Positions 34,992 through 43,272 of a stretch of DNA of 64,000 bases are shown in pieces (the first letter of the stretch is position 1; the number at the start of each line of letters is the position of its first letter). A model generated the notes under the pieces. It saw only the letters and a program-made list of their open reading frames with translations. It had not been told where the DNA came from and did not search any database. The DNA is taken from positions 17,176 through 81,175 of the forward strand of contig JARGOP010000010.1 in assembly GCA_029233965.1 (NCBI GenBank). Direction: 5' to 3'. Origin of the DNA: Verrucomicrobiales bacterium (GTDB taxonomy: Bacteria > Verrucomicrobiota > Verrucomicrobiia > Verrucomicrobiales > DEV007). A program made the position numbers and the translations under genes.

Positions 34992-35753
34992 ATGAAAAAA
35001 TTACTCCCATATCTTACTTTGCTCAGCGCAGGAATTTTCCTGAGTGCCTGCAGTGAACCCACCGAAACCGCGTCGGAAGCTCCGGCCGAATCTGCTGAGG
35101 CGTCGGAAGCAGCAGAAGCACAGGATGATGGTTGGGTTTCCCTCTTCGACGGGGAAACGCTGAATGGCTGGAAGCCTTCGACTCTCGGGTCGGCTGAATA
35201 TTCCGTTGTCGACGGCACGATCTACGGCAAGACCGTCGAGGGCAGCCCGAACACCTTCCTCCTCAGCGAAGAGCAATACGGGGACTTCGAACTCGAGTTC
35301 GAAGTGAAAGTTCACGACAGTCTCAATTCAGGTTGTCAGATCCGTTCCCGCGAAAAGAATGAGGCAGATCTCGCGATTTCCGGCAAAGACGGAAAGCCGG
35401 CCACAGATCTGAACCGGTTCTGGGGACCGCAGGTTGAGCTTGAATCATCACCCGGTCAGTCTGCTTACATTTACGGCGAGGCAACCGGTCGCGGATGGAT
35501 CTCACCGGAGCCCGCGGACAAGGAACATTCCCATGACTACATGAAGAACGGCGAGTGGAACCAAATCCGCATTGTTGCCAAGGGGCCGAACATCAAGACG
35601 TTCATCAACGGAAACGCAGTTGCCGACCTGACCGACGGCGGAATCTACGAGACGCATCCGAAGGGACACATCGGTCTTCAGGTTCACGGAATTAAGAAGG
35701 GTACCGGTCCTTTTGATGTCGCCTGGAAAAATATCCGGATCAAGACTTTGTAG
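34992..35753 (+). CDS. DUF1080-domain lipoprotein (3-keto-disaccharide hydrolase-like)
   Basis: A 253-residue exported lipoprotein. The signal peptide ends in LSAC, giving a lipidated Cys at residue 19. A Glu/Ala/Ser-rich spacer (about 20-45) is followed by the DUF1080 lamin-G-like sandwich: WVSLFDGETLNGWKP, DFELEFEVKV, SGCQIRSR, NGEWNQIRIVAKG and the end motif VAWKNIRIK. Members of this fold are now described as 3-keto-glycoside hydrolases or binding modules and are abundant in Verrucomicrobia and Planctomycetes. The start is the ATG at 34992; the upstream frame to 34932 is polar and would bury the signal peptide. Confidence 0.9.
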   Translation: MKKLLPYLTLLSAGIFLSACSEPTETASEAPAESAEASEAAEAQDDGWVSLFDGETLNGWKPSTLGSAEYSVVDGTIYGKTVEGSPNTFLLSEEQYGDFELEFEVKVHDSLNSGCQIRSREKNEADLAISGKDGKPATDLNRFWGPQVELESSPGQSAYIYGEATGRGWISPEPADKEHSHDYMKNGEWNQIRIVAKGPNIKTFINGNAVADLTDGGIYETHPKGHIGLQVHGIKKGTGPFDVAWKNIRIKTL

Positions 35754-35764
35754 GAAAATCAGCG

Positions 35765-35813
35765 GGATTGGGAGCAAAGGGAATTTATTTTCTTGCTGCC
35801 CCACTCCCGATTG
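35765..35813. other. Long imperfect stem directly after the DUF1080 gene
   Basis: GATTGGGAG (about 35765-35773) can pair with CTCCCGATT (about 35804-35812) using two G-U pairs, and the inner bases (GCAA...TTGC) pair further. It begins about 12 bases after the lipoprotein stop and may end that transcript. It is the first of four structured blocks in the 324-base gap 35754-36077. Confidence 0.35.
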
Positions 35814-35821
35814 ACTAGAAA

Positions 35822-35922
35822 AGACTTAGCGAGGGCAGCTGAACTTCATTCCTGAAGCTCGGTGTCTTCGCCTTAAGGAGGAGGGCCCCGGTACTGCGCA
35901 AGCAGTACCGGGGTATTTTTTT
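35822..35922 (+). ncRNA. Candidate structured small RNA, about 100 nt
   Basis: Between the DUF1080 gene and smpB no reading frame fits, but the sequence folds strongly. GCGAGGGCA (35829-35837) pairs with TGTCTTCGC (35863-35871), and CTGAACTTCA (35839-35848) with TGAAGCTCGG (35853-35862), giving a 19-pair hairpin with one bulge, one mismatch and a TTCC loop. Next comes a single-stranded purine linker containing AAGGAGGAGGG (35875-35885), then a 12-bp perfect terminator. A possible promoter TTGCTG-N17-TAGAAA (35793-35821) would start it near 35826; it is weak. The purine linker could pair with 16S rRNA 3' ends or mRNA pyrimidines, or bind a GGA-recognising protein. I do not recognise it as a known RNA family. 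Confidence 0.45.
35886..35922 (+). terminator. Strong intrinsic terminator
   Basis: CCCCGGTACTGC (35886-35897), loop GCAA, GCAGTACCGGGG (35902-35913), followed by TATTTTTTT. A perfect 12-bp stem with a GNRA-type loop and a T-run on the plus strand. It would end the candidate small RNA and any readthrough from the lipoprotein gene. Confidence 0.88.
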
Positions 35923-35946
35923 GAGTTTGGAGGAGGCCAAACTCAA
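35921..35946. other. Perfect 10-bp hairpin with AGGAGG loop
   Basis: TTGAGTTTGG (35921-35930), loop AGGAGG, CCAAACTCAA (35937-35946). It starts within the T-run of the terminator, so it would form only on readthrough transcripts or in the leader of smpB. Its loop repeats the purine motif of the linker just upstream. The rest of the gap up to 36077 shows nothing further. Confidence 0.5.
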
Positions 35947-36077
35947 TCAGGATTGTCGTATTCGAAACCGATGTGACGCCTTTTCCGGAAAAACCTGCGT
36001 TGCCCGGATTACGCAGCTCACTTGCGGAGAGGACGAATTTCGACGAACCTTCACCCCGCGCTGAGCGGAAGGATTCT

Positions 36078-36527
36078 ATGAGCGATATTGCGAATAACCG
36101 GAAAGCCCGACGGGATTTTCACATTTCTGACAAGGTTGAGGCCGGTATCGAGCTGAAAGGTACGGAAGTGAAGTCAATCCGCGCCGGTAAGGTCAATATC
36201 AGCGAAGCCTTCGCCCGCGTCGATAAGGGGGAGATGTGGCTTTATCAGTGCGACATTCGCCCCTACGAGCAGGCGAGTCACGAGTTTCATGTGCCGCTGA
36301 GGAACCGCCGTCTCCTTCTTCACAAGAAGGAGATCCGTCGCCTCGAAGTGCTCACGGAGCAGAAAGGGGCGACAATTGTTCCGCTGCGTCTCTACTGGAA
36401 GAACGGAAGAGTGAAGATCGAGCTGGGAGTGGGGAAAGGAAAAGACCAGCGTGACAAGCGCGAGGATCTCAAGCAGCGTGCCCACAATCGTGAGGTGGAA
36501 CGAGAACTGGCCCGTTTCAATAAGTAG
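36078..36527 (+). CDS. smpB: SsrA-binding protein SmpB
   Basis: Binds tmRNA and delivers it to stalled ribosomes for trans-translation. The 149-residue protein starts at the ATG at 36078 ([14 protein letters not shown]); the open frame upstream to 35973 has no SmpB-like sequence. Signature stretches include [48 protein letters not shown] and the C-terminal basic tail ending with [10 protein letters not shown], which enters the mRNA channel. The tmRNA gene itself is not in the window. Confidence 0.95.
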   Translation: MSDIANNRKARRDFHISDKVEAGIELKGTEVKSIRAGKVNISEAFARVDKGEMWLYQCDIRPYEQASHEFHVPLRNRRLLLHKKEIRRLEVLTEQKGATIVPLRLYWKNGRVKIELGVGKGKDQRDKREDLKQRAHNREVERELARFNK

Positions 36528-36598
36528 TCGGGAGGCGTTTTGACTTTCGAGGAAGTCGGTTGACTGAGACGCCGTTTCCCGTTCATTCCCCAAAATTT

Positions 36599-37696
36599 AT
36601 GGGATCTTCATTCGGAAAGCTTTTTCAACTCTCGACCTGGGGAGAATCACACGGCGGTGGGGTCGGTGTTGTCGTGGATGGGTGTCCGCCACAGATCCCG
36701 CTGACCGAGTCAGACATTCAGATCGACCTGGATCGCCGTCGCCCCGGCCAGAGTGAAGTGACGACGCCGCGGAAAGAAGCGGATGAAGCCGAAATTCTCT
36801 CCGGCACCTTCGAAGGATTGACCCTCGGATCACCCATCGCGGTGCTGGTGCGGAACAAGGACGCGCGTCCCGAAGCCTATTCAGAGATGAGCGAGAAGTT
36901 TCGTCCGTCTCATGCCGATTACACCTACCAGGCCAAATACGGAATCCGGAACTGGCAGGGGGGAGGGCGTTCCAGTGCCCGCGAAACGATCGGGCGGGTC
37001 GCGGCTGCGGCGATTGCGAAAAAAGTGATTGCGCAGTGTTTTGCCCCGGACCTTGAAATCCTGCCTTTCGTCGAATCCATCGGTACGATCCGCGCCAGTG
37101 TTGACACGGCGACGGTGACTCGCGAAATGATCGAATCCAATATCATTCGCACCGGTGACCCGAATTCGGTTGAGGAGATGATCGACAAGATCAAGGAGAT
37201 TCGCGGTGACGGTAATTCAATCGGTGGCGTCGTCGGATGTGTGATCCGGAATGTTCCTGTCGGTCTCGGCATGCCGGTCTTTGACCGCCTCGAGGCGGAT
37301 CTGGCGAAGGCGATGTTGAGCCTTCCCGCGACGAAAGGATTTGAGGTTGGCTCGGGCTTTGCCGGTACGGAGATGACCGGTCGTGATCACAATGATCCGT
37401 TTCGCATGGTCGACGGCAAGGTCCGCACCACGAGCAACCGTTCCGGCGGAGTTCAGGGTGGAATTTCCAATGGAGAAGACATCGTCTTCCGGGTGGCGTT
37501 CAAGCCGACGGCAACGATCATGACGGGTCAGGACACGGTGACGACCGGCCTCGAAGACACTGAGCTCAAGGGGCGCGGCAGACACGACGCCTGCGTTCTT
37601 CCCCGGGCCGTCCCTATGGTGGAAGCAATGGCGGCCCTCGTTCTCGTCGATCACATGCTGCGCCAGCGGGCTCTCACGGGGGATTCAGATTGCTGA
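36599..37696 (+). CDS. aroC: Chorismate synthase
   Basis: FMN-dependent last step of the shikimate pathway, from EPSP to chorismate. The 365-residue protein begins [19 protein letters not shown], the conserved N-terminus, which fixes the ATG at 36599. Further signatures are [38 protein letters not shown], and [16 protein letters not shown] followed by [17 protein letters not shown]. Length is normal. It is followed after four bases by the membrane-protein gene, itself four bases from gatB, so the three probably form an operon. Confidence 0.96.
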   Translation: MGSSFGKLFQLSTWGESHGGGVGVVVDGCPPQIPLTESDIQIDLDRRRPGQSEVTTPRKEADEAEILSGTFEGLTLGSPIAVLVRNKDARPEAYSEMSEKFRPSHADYTYQAKYGIRNWQGGGRSSARETIGRVAAAAIAKKVIAQCFAPDLEILPFVESIGTIRASVDTATVTREMIESNIIRTGDPNSVEEMIDKIKEIRGDGNSIGGVVGCVIRNVPVGLGMPVFDRLEADLAKAMLSLPATKGFEVGSGFAGTEMTGRDHNDPFRMVDGKVRTTSNRSGGVQGGISNGEDIVFRVAFKPTATIMTGQDTVTTGLEDTELKGRGRHDACVLPRAVPMVEAMAALVLVDHMLRQRALTGDSDC

Positions 37697-37700
37697 GATC

Positions 37701-38576
37701 ATGACTGATTTTTTCCCGCTCCTTCTCGCCGTTCTCATCATTGTACTTACGTTCATTTCAGCGATGAACAACGGGGTGGTGAAGCTGTTGGCTTCCGGAA
37801 TGGCAGCCTTCGTCCTGCTCGTGATTCTCATTCTGGGGATCCAGTTTCTGCCCTGGCTCGGGCAAACGTTTCTTGATGTTGAACTGACGTGGAAAGTCAC
37901 TCTCGGGGTCACCTGTGTGATCGCGATTCTTGCCTACACGATCAGCCGCTTTGTCTTCGGATGGATTTTAAAAGGGGCACTGGGTCCAGACGGTTGGTTT
38001 CACTGGATGGCGGATGGAGTTCCGGGCGGAGTTGTCTCGTTTGTTCCATCGTTTGTGATCGTGATTTTTCTCTTCAGTTGCACCCGGATTGCGGGGACGG
38101 TTCTGGAGCTCAATTACGTGGCCACCCTCTGTCAGCCTCAGGTGACGAACACGATCACCAAACTGCCGTCATACCCGTTTTCCGCAAAGTGGAGGAACGC
38201 CATTGAAAGTATTCCTCTTTTCCCTGAGATCTTCGATGTGATTGATCCACTTACGAACCGGGCAAACCGGAACACGGCAGCACTCGTGATGGTTGATCGC
38301 TCGGTTGCGTTGAAAAAATATTTCAAGACACTTCCCGCGACGGCATCTCTGATTGAAGCACCGGGACTTTCCGGGCTTTCGGCCGATGAAACGATTGCGG
38401 AGATGCTCAAGGCGCAGGAGCGACTTTCCCTTGTCAACGCCCCCGCGATCAAAGACTACGCAGCTTCTTTCCCGGCTCAGCAGGAACTGAAGCAGCTTGA
38501 TTTTCAGCCTGTTCTCGAAGGGTTTGTTGCCTCTCTCAAGCCTCTTGAGATTCCTGCGCCGGCCGACGCAAATTGA
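37701..38576 (+). CDS. CvpA-like membrane protein of unknown function
   Basis: A 291-residue protein with four membrane segments in the first 135 residues (for example LLLAVLIIVLTFISAMNNG and VVSFVPSFVIVIFLFS) and a soluble C-terminal part. The Asn-Gly-Val after the first helix and general layout are reminiscent of CvpA family proteins (colicin V production), but the match is weak. The soluble part contains NRNTAALVMVDRSVAL and many short helices. It lies between aroC and gatB with four-base gaps on each side, implying co-transcription with these housekeeping genes. Confidence 0.75.
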   Translation: MTDFFPLLLAVLIIVLTFISAMNNGVVKLLASGMAAFVLLVILILGIQFLPWLGQTFLDVELTWKVTLGVTCVIAILAYTISRFVFGWILKGALGPDGWFHWMADGVPGGVVSFVPSFVIVIFLFSCTRIAGTVLELNYVATLCQPQVTNTITKLPSYPFSAKWRNAIESIPLFPEIFDVIDPLTNRANRNTAALVMVDRSVALKKYFKTLPATASLIEAPGLSGLSADETIAEMLKAQERLSLVNAPAIKDYAASFPAQQELKQLDFQPVLEGFVASLKPLEIPAPADAN

Positions 38577-38580
38577 TCCC

Positions 38581-40044
38581 ATGTCCGAATCCCGTTACAT
38601 CCCCTGTATTGGTCTCGAAGTTCACGTGCAGTTGAAGACAGAGAGCAAGATGTTCTGCTCCTGTGCCGTCAGCTTTGGTGAAGAGCCGAACTCTCTGACC
38701 TGTCCGACCTGCCTCGGGCTTCCCGGAGCACTTCCGGTGCTGAACGCCGGAGCGATCGAGCGAACGATTCTGACCGGGCAGTTGCTGGATTGTGAAACGC
38801 CACCTGTCGTCAAGTGGGACCGGAAGAACTACTTCTATCCGGACATGCCGAAAAACTATCAGATTTCCCAGTTTGATCTGCCGCTTTGCATCGGAGGAGC
38901 CGTGCCGCTCTATGAACTGGCTTATCCGAAGGACCATCAGAAATCGATCGTGAATCCGGGCAAGGCGGTTCAGCTCACCCGGATCCATCTGGAGGAGGAT
39001 GTCGCGAAATCAACGCACCACTCGACTTACACGACGATCGATTTCAACCGCGCAGGAACGCCGCTCATGGAGATTGTTTCGGAGCCGGATATCGATTCCG
39101 CGGAGGAAGCCGTGGCCTACCTCAACTCTCTCCGTCAGATCCTCGTCTACAGCGGCGTTTCCGATGCGGACATGGAAAAAGGGCAGATGCGTTGTGATGT
39201 GAACATCTCAGTGCGCCCTGCGGATGAGGAGGAGCTGGGCGTCAAAATCGAATTGAAGAACCTGAATTCTGTTTCATCGGTTCGCCGCTCGATTCAATAT
39301 GAGATCGGACGTCAGATCGAGGAACTGGAAGCGGGGAGAACCCTGACCCAGGCGACCTGGCGCTGGAATGACGAAATCGGTCAGACCGAAATCATGCGGA
39401 CGAAAGAGGATGCGCATGACTATCGATACTTCCCCGACCCCGATCTCCTGCCGGTGAGAACCGGGGAGATGCTTGCCCGCGTGCAGCAGGACCTGCCCGA
39501 GCTGCCTCACGAAAAGGTGGCACGATTCGAGAAGGATTACGAGATCACGCACTACGACGCTTCGGTGCTCGCAGCCGGGCAATCGCTCGCGAACTACTAC
39601 GAGACAGCGGCTGCCGGAGCCAAATCGGCGAAGAAGGTCGCGAACTGGGTGATCAATAACCTCCTGGCTGAACTGAACGAACGCAGCCTCGAAATTGGCG
39701 AATGTCCGGTCGAAGCGGCGAAAATAGGTGCTCTCGTTGATCTGGTTGAGGCCGGCCAGATATCGAACAATCAGGCGAAAGAGGTCTTTGCGGACCTGTT
39801 TGAGAATCCGGATCAAAGCCCTGCTGAGATTGCGAAGGCGAAGGGATTCGAGCCGGCCGACTCCGGCGAAGTGGAAGGATTCATCGACGAGGCAATTGCT
39901 GCCAATCCCGGTCCGGCCGGTGAAGTTACCGAGGGCAATGACAAGGCGGCGAATTTCCTGACCGGCCAGGTCATGAAGTTATCCCGGGGCAAGGCGAATC
40001 CGAAGCAGGTCACTGAATTAATTCTGAAAAAGCTCCGGGGCTGA
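38581..40044 (+). CDS. gatB: Aspartyl/glutamyl-tRNA(Asn/Gln) amidotransferase subunit B
   Basis: The kinase-like subunit of GatCAB that activates and amidates misacylated Glu-tRNA(Gln) or Asp-tRNA(Asn). The 487-residue protein starts at the ATG at 38581 (MSESRYIPCIGLEVHVQL). The zinc site has CSC and CPTCLGLPG; the catalytic region includes FYPDMPKNYQISQFD, HLEEDVAKSTH, DFNRAGTPLMEIVSEPD and VKIELKNLNS; the C-terminal YqeY-like tail ends with GKANPKQVTELILKKL. GatA and GatC are not in the window, so they are encoded elsewhere. Confidence 0.96.
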   Translation: MSESRYIPCIGLEVHVQLKTESKMFCSCAVSFGEEPNSLTCPTCLGLPGALPVLNAGAIERTILTGQLLDCETPPVVKWDRKNYFYPDMPKNYQISQFDLPLCIGGAVPLYELAYPKDHQKSIVNPGKAVQLTRIHLEEDVAKSTHHSTYTTIDFNRAGTPLMEIVSEPDIDSAEEAVAYLNSLRQILVYSGVSDADMEKGQMRCDVNISVRPADEEELGVKIELKNLNSVSSVRRSIQYEIGRQIEELEAGRTLTQATWRWNDEIGQTEIMRTKEDAHDYRYFPDPDLLPVRTGEMLARVQQDLPELPHEKVARFEKDYEITHYDASVLAAGQSLANYYETAAAGAKSAKKVANWVINNLLAELNERSLEIGECPVEAAKIGALVDLVEAGQISNNQAKEVFADLFENPDQSPAEIAKAKGFEPADSGEVEGFIDEAIAANPGPAGEVTEGNDKAANFLTGQVMKLSRGKANPKQVTELILKKLRG

Positions 40045-40130
40045 GTGGCCCGCAGCGGAACCTGCCGGGTTTCCGGGGTAAGGGGCTTTGCGTTTGGAAG
40101 GTCGGCGCTATCCGCCACGTGAGGAGCCGG

Positions 40131-40343
40131 TTACAACTCGGTTGAGTCATCACGCCCCTTCAGCTTGATCAGCTTCTTCTTGATCACTTCCAGTTCGATC
40201 GTGAGTTGATAGGAAGCTTTAACGACATCAGCGGTGGTTTCCTCATCGCCGAGCTGTCTCGCTGCGGGAGTGACTTTCATCATCTCGAGAGCAATCACTT
40301 TGCACGCTGCTTCAATTTTCTGGATCGCTTCGTCTCTCGTCAT
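40131..40343 (-). CDS. Small helical protein of unknown function
   Basis: A 70-residue protein predicted almost entirely helical, with a charged C-terminus (VIKKKLIKLKGRDDSTEL). It begins at an ATG five bases after the thioesterase stop and reads in a coherent, protein-like composition, whereas the longer frame upstream to 40787 is rich in Arg/His/Pro and is the thioesterase gene read out of frame. Likely co-translated with the thioesterase. I do not recognise a family. Confidence 0.6.
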   Translation of the reverse strand: MTRDEAIQKIEAACKVIALEMMKVTPAARQLGDEETTADVVKASYQLTIELEVIKKKLIKLKGRDDSTEL

Positions 40344-40348
40344 GCCGG

Positions 40349-40762
40349 TCAGATGGAATAGATTTCGAGAATATCTTCGGGAATGGGCTGCGGTCGACCG
40401 CTTTCCAGTGAGATCATCGCATAATCCAGCCAACCTTTCGCGACGAGCTTCCTGTCGGATTCCTTGTGAATCTCGAAACCGACCCTCACGCCACGTGGCT
40501 TCACCTCCTCTACCCCGGTTTGCACAAGGGCAACATCCCCAATATGAAGGGGGCGTTTGTGTTCCATGTAGGAAGCCCTCACAACCCAGCTGAAACCCCG
40601 TTCCAGAAATGCTCCCATCGACATGCCATAGCAGCGCTCCATCTGATCGTAGCGGGCGGCGAGGACGTAGTCGAGATACTTCGAATTGTGGACATGTTGG
40701 TTCATGTCGATGTCGTCGGGTCTCACTTCGACGCGGCTCTCGAAAATGCTGTAATCGGCCAT
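40349..40762 (-). CDS. Hotdog-fold acyl-CoA thioesterase (4HBT/YbgC-like)
   Basis: A 137-residue hotdog thioesterase. The family motif D-x-D-x-x-x-H-V-x-N-x-x-Y-L is present as DDIDMNQHVHNSKYLDY, with the catalytic Asp at the first or third position, and a central helix follows. Residues GFSWVVRASYMEHKRPLHIGD are the typical second strand region. It probably hydrolyses short or medium acyl-CoAs; the exact substrate is unknown. Start chosen at ATG 40762 (MADYSIFES); a TTG at 40777 lies inside the upstream terminator. Confidence 0.85.
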   Translation of the reverse strand: MADYSIFESRVEVRPDDIDMNQHVHNSKYLDYVLAARYDQMERCYGMSMGAFLERGFSWVVRASYMEHKRPLHIGDVALVQTGVEEVKPRGVRVGFEIHKESDRKLVAKGWLDYAMISLESGRPQPIPEDILEIYSI

Positions 40763-40773
40763 GATGGACAGGG

Positions 40774-40808
40774 ACAAAAAAGCTCATTCCGTTTCGGGAA
40801 TGAGCTTT
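40774..40808 (-). terminator. Intrinsic terminator of the small-lipoprotein gene
   Basis: AAAGCTCATTCC (40779-40790), loop GTTTCG, GGAATGAGCTTT (40797-40808), a perfect 12-bp stem. Read on the minus strand it is followed by a run of T, so it ends transcription from the lipoprotein gene at 40829 before the thioesterase gene. Confidence 0.85.
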
Positions 40809-40828
40809 GGAAGAAACCGCAGTGTCGG

Positions 40829-41158
40829 TCAGCGGAAGAGTCGCTTGATCCGATAATCGCGTCCGGGCTCGATGACATCCGTTTGGCGGGACTGTCCCGA
40901 AGAAGAGGATCGGGAAGGCTGCGAAGGTTGACCATACTTTTTCTTATCCGTAACGACCTTCAGCTCCACCGGTCCACCTTCCTCTTGAAATTCAAGGATG
41001 GCAGGATCGGGAGCCACGGGATCCGGCTCGTCCTCGAGTTTTGCCCCGCCGACAATCCATCCTGGCGCACCGCCCAGTTCAATGTTCTCGCCGGGGACGC
41101 AGGAAGTCAGGAGCGCTGTTGCCAGGCAAGTGACGAAAAAGAAAGAAAGAGTTTTCAT
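40829..41158 (-). CDS. Small lipoprotein of unknown function
   Basis: A 109-residue exported protein. The signal peptide ends in LLTSC, giving a lipidated Cys at residue 20. The mature part is Pro/Glu-rich and then Ser/Gln/Arg-rich (PSQPSRSSSSGQSRQ), apparently disordered, with a basic end RDYRIKRLFR. No family recognised. The longer frame running up to 41422 overlaps the cupin gene out of frame and is not used. It has its own terminator downstream. Confidence 0.65.
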   Translation of the reverse strand: MKTLSFFFVTCLATALLTSCVPGENIELGGAPGWIVGGAKLEDEPDPVAPDPAILEFQEEGGPVELKVVTDKKKYGQPSQPSRSSSSGQSRQTDVIEPGRDYRIKRLFR

Positions 41159-41225
41159 CGGTGATGGATATGTAGAAGAGATGTGCAGTTTCCGACGCGG
41201 TTCGCAAGGGAAAATTTCAGGGAAT

Positions 41226-41585
41226 CTACGAGAAATACGTGTCCTCGTGGGAGTAGGGGGGAGCGCAGCAGCAGAGAAGTCGCAGTTTATGTTCGCCGTC
41301 CGCCGTGATCTGATGCCATTCGCCTTTGGGAATGAGAATCGCATCTCCCGGGCCAACCTGTTTCGTTTTACCACTGAGTTCCATTGTTCCATTGCCCTCG
41401 AGAATGAAATAAAACTCCTCACTCACTTTGTGGTAATGACGCTCTGTGGCTCCGCCGGGAGGAAGGGTTGCTTCCGCGAGACTCTGCGCTTCAACAGGAG
41501 CATTGGTGCGGTCGAGGATACTCCGGATTGTCGAGCCGTCCGCAGTAGTGAACGGTTCCTGTTCTGCGATTTGATTGACCGTCAT
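41226..41585 (-). CDS. Single-domain cupin protein
   Basis: A 119-residue cupin. The two conserved motifs are ERHYHKVSEEFYFILEGNG (metal-binding His-x-His pattern as HYH, plus Glu) and PKGEWHQITADG with the last His. The metal site appears intact, so it may bind iron, manganese or zinc. Such small cupins act as dioxygenases, isomerases or sugar-binding sensors; no substrate is evident. The C-terminal LLCCCAPPYSHEDTYF contains three adjacent Cys, which is unusual. Divergent from the GH75-like gene. Confidence 0.85.
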   Translation of the reverse strand: MTVNQIAEQEPFTTADGSTIRSILDRTNAPVEAQSLAEATLPPGGATERHYHKVSEEFYFILEGNGTMELSGKTKQVGPGDAILIPKGEWHQITADGEHKLRLLCCCAPPYSHEDTYFS

Positions 41586-41736
41586 CTAAGTCTATGATGG
41601 GTGAAAGGTTCTTCGTTTAAATTGCGTTGAGAATAGCGCTTTTCCCCGCTAAGGAGAGTGGAGAATCTGCCAGAAAAGCGAAGTCCCGAAACCGGAGTTC
41701 TTCTACGATTGATCCCATTTCCTGCTCCCGAAACTC

Positions 41737-43272
41737 ATGAATGACAAGGAAGAGTTTTTCATCTCGGACGAGGACTCGCCTCCCCGCCGCGCGACGTCCC
41801 GAAAAAAGAAGCGCGGATGTTTCGGGCACTTCCTTCTCATGGCAGTTCTCGGCCTTGCTTTTCTCGTTGGAATTCTCGTGATCATCGATATGACAAATTC
41901 CGGCGGGGCGGTGAAGAAAACGCTGATCGGAATTCTGGGAGGCGAAACGGAAGCTCCCGAGCCCGTGGTCCGGGAAAAGATCGTCGAAGTGCCGGTCGAG
42001 AGAGTGGTGGAAAAAGTCGTCGAGAAGATCGTCGAGGTCGAAAAAATTCCGCCGATGCCGTCGAGCTACGTCTCCTGGAAGAAGGTCGATGTCGCCGAAC
42101 TATGGAGCGAGATCCCGATAAAAACCGAGGTCGTTTCCGAGCAGGGCGATATCGCCTCGAAAGTGAGGGAGCAGGACGAAAGCTACGAGATCGAAATGAA
42201 GCTCAAGCTGACGGTGCCGAAACCGAATAAGTCCGCGAAGGAGCTCAGCGCGATCAACAACAACCTGCCGAAAATTTTGAATGATTTTGAAATGCTCGTC
42301 GAAAGGGCGGAAGTCTCACCGTTTTTTCATCATCTCTATGAGCTGAAAACAAACTACATCCAGGAGCGGGTCACGCGGATTGACAGGATTCTCTCGCGGC
42401 ACAACCTCTACGATCTCGAGACCGTGCTGCAGGTTGCGCATCCCGGGACAGGCCAAAAGTTGCTTCTCGTCCAGGGAGAAATGGATGTGGTCACCGATGG
42501 TTCGGACGGAGATCGCTGGCCTATGCTCGACGATTACATTTCCATGTCGCAGTTTTATCAGCCATTCACAAGTTATGGATGGGGGAAGCGCTCCAGCACG
42601 CCGAACCCGCTTCTGGAGCGGTGGGAGACCAGGCTCGCGGAATACGAAAAGGAGTTCGCCATCCCCGGACTTTCCATTGAAAGGAATCGCTATCTTCGCA
42701 CCGAGATCGAAACCCTGACTCGCGAAGTGGCTGACATGAAAGCACGAAGTTATCTCATTGCCGAGGCCGACCCGTTTTTTGTCCTGCCGCTCTCCTTTCT
42801 CGGTCGGGGCGATGAAAATGAGTTTGCGCCTTCGATCGGGGACTACGGTGTCATCATTCACGAAGACAAACTTTATCCGATGATTGCCGGGGACGCGGGA
42901 CCGAGTTGGAAGTTCGGGGAGGCTTCTCTTCGAGTCGCGAAAACGCTTAGTGAAAACGCGAGCCCGTACAATCGCCCCGTCAGTGATTTGACGGTGACCT
43001 ACCTTATTTTTCCAGGCTCCCGCGATGAGACGAAGGGGCCGCCCGATCTCGCTGCGTGGCAGGCGAGGTGTCAGGAGCTGATGGATGGGATCGGAGGAAT
43101 CGGCGAAGGCTTCGCTCTTCACGAATGGGAGGACCTCATCGCGAAGAAAAAAGCGGAACAGGAGGCGGCGGCTGCTGAGGCGTCCGCGAAAGCAGAGGCA
43201 GAGAAGCCGACTGAAGATGCACCTGTCGCTGAAGACGCCCCGGCTCAGCCAGAGGAAGGCAGCGATCCGTGA
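41737..43272 (+). CDS. Membrane-anchored GH75 (chitosanase-like) protein
   Basis: A 511-residue protein with a short basic cytoplasmic N-terminus (RRATSRKKKRG), one membrane helix (about 30-50), a Val/Glu/Lys heptad-like linker (VVEKVVEKIVEVEKI, about 85-100) and a C-terminal glycoside hydrolase family 75 domain. In GH75 chitosanases the catalytic Asp and Glu lie in GD-containing and GEASL segments; here MIAGDAGPSWKFGEASLRVA keeps both. GEMDVVTDGSDGDRWP resembles the family's first conserved block. The last 50 residues are Ala/Glu-rich. Prediction: hydrolysis of chitosan-like or other amino-glycans in the periplasm. Its TGA overlaps the GTG start of the MFS gene. Confidence 0.72.
   Translation: MNDKEEFFISDEDSPPRRATSRKKKRGCFGHFLLMAVLGLAFLVGILVIIDMTNSGGAVKKTLIGILGGETEAPEPVVREKIVEVPVERVVEKVVEKIVEVEKIPPMPSSYVSWKKVDVAELWSEIPIKTEVVSEQGDIASKVREQDESYEIEMKLKLTVPKPNKSAKELSAINNNLPKILNDFEMLVERAEVSPFFHHLYELKTNYIQERVTRIDRILSRHNLYDLETVLQVAHPGTGQKLLLVQGEMDVVTDGSDGDRWPMLDDYISMSQFYQPFTSYGWGKRSSTPNPLLERWETRLAEYEKEFAIPGLSIERNRYLRTEIETLTREVADMKARSYLIAEADPFFVLPLSFLGRGDENEFAPSIGDYGVIIHEDKLYPMIAGDAGPSWKFGEASLRVAKTLSENASPYNRPVSDLTVTYLIFPGSRDETKGPPDLAAWQARCQELMDGIGGIGEGFALHEWEDLIAKKKAEQEAAAAEASAKAEAEKPTEDAPVAEDAPAQPEEGSDP

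Noticed and set aside
35754-36077. Gap before smpB considered as tmRNA, SRP RNA or 6S RNA
   Set aside because: It lacks the tRNA-like ends and tag frame of tmRNA, the conserved SRP tetraloop helix, and a 6S-like central bubble of matching length.
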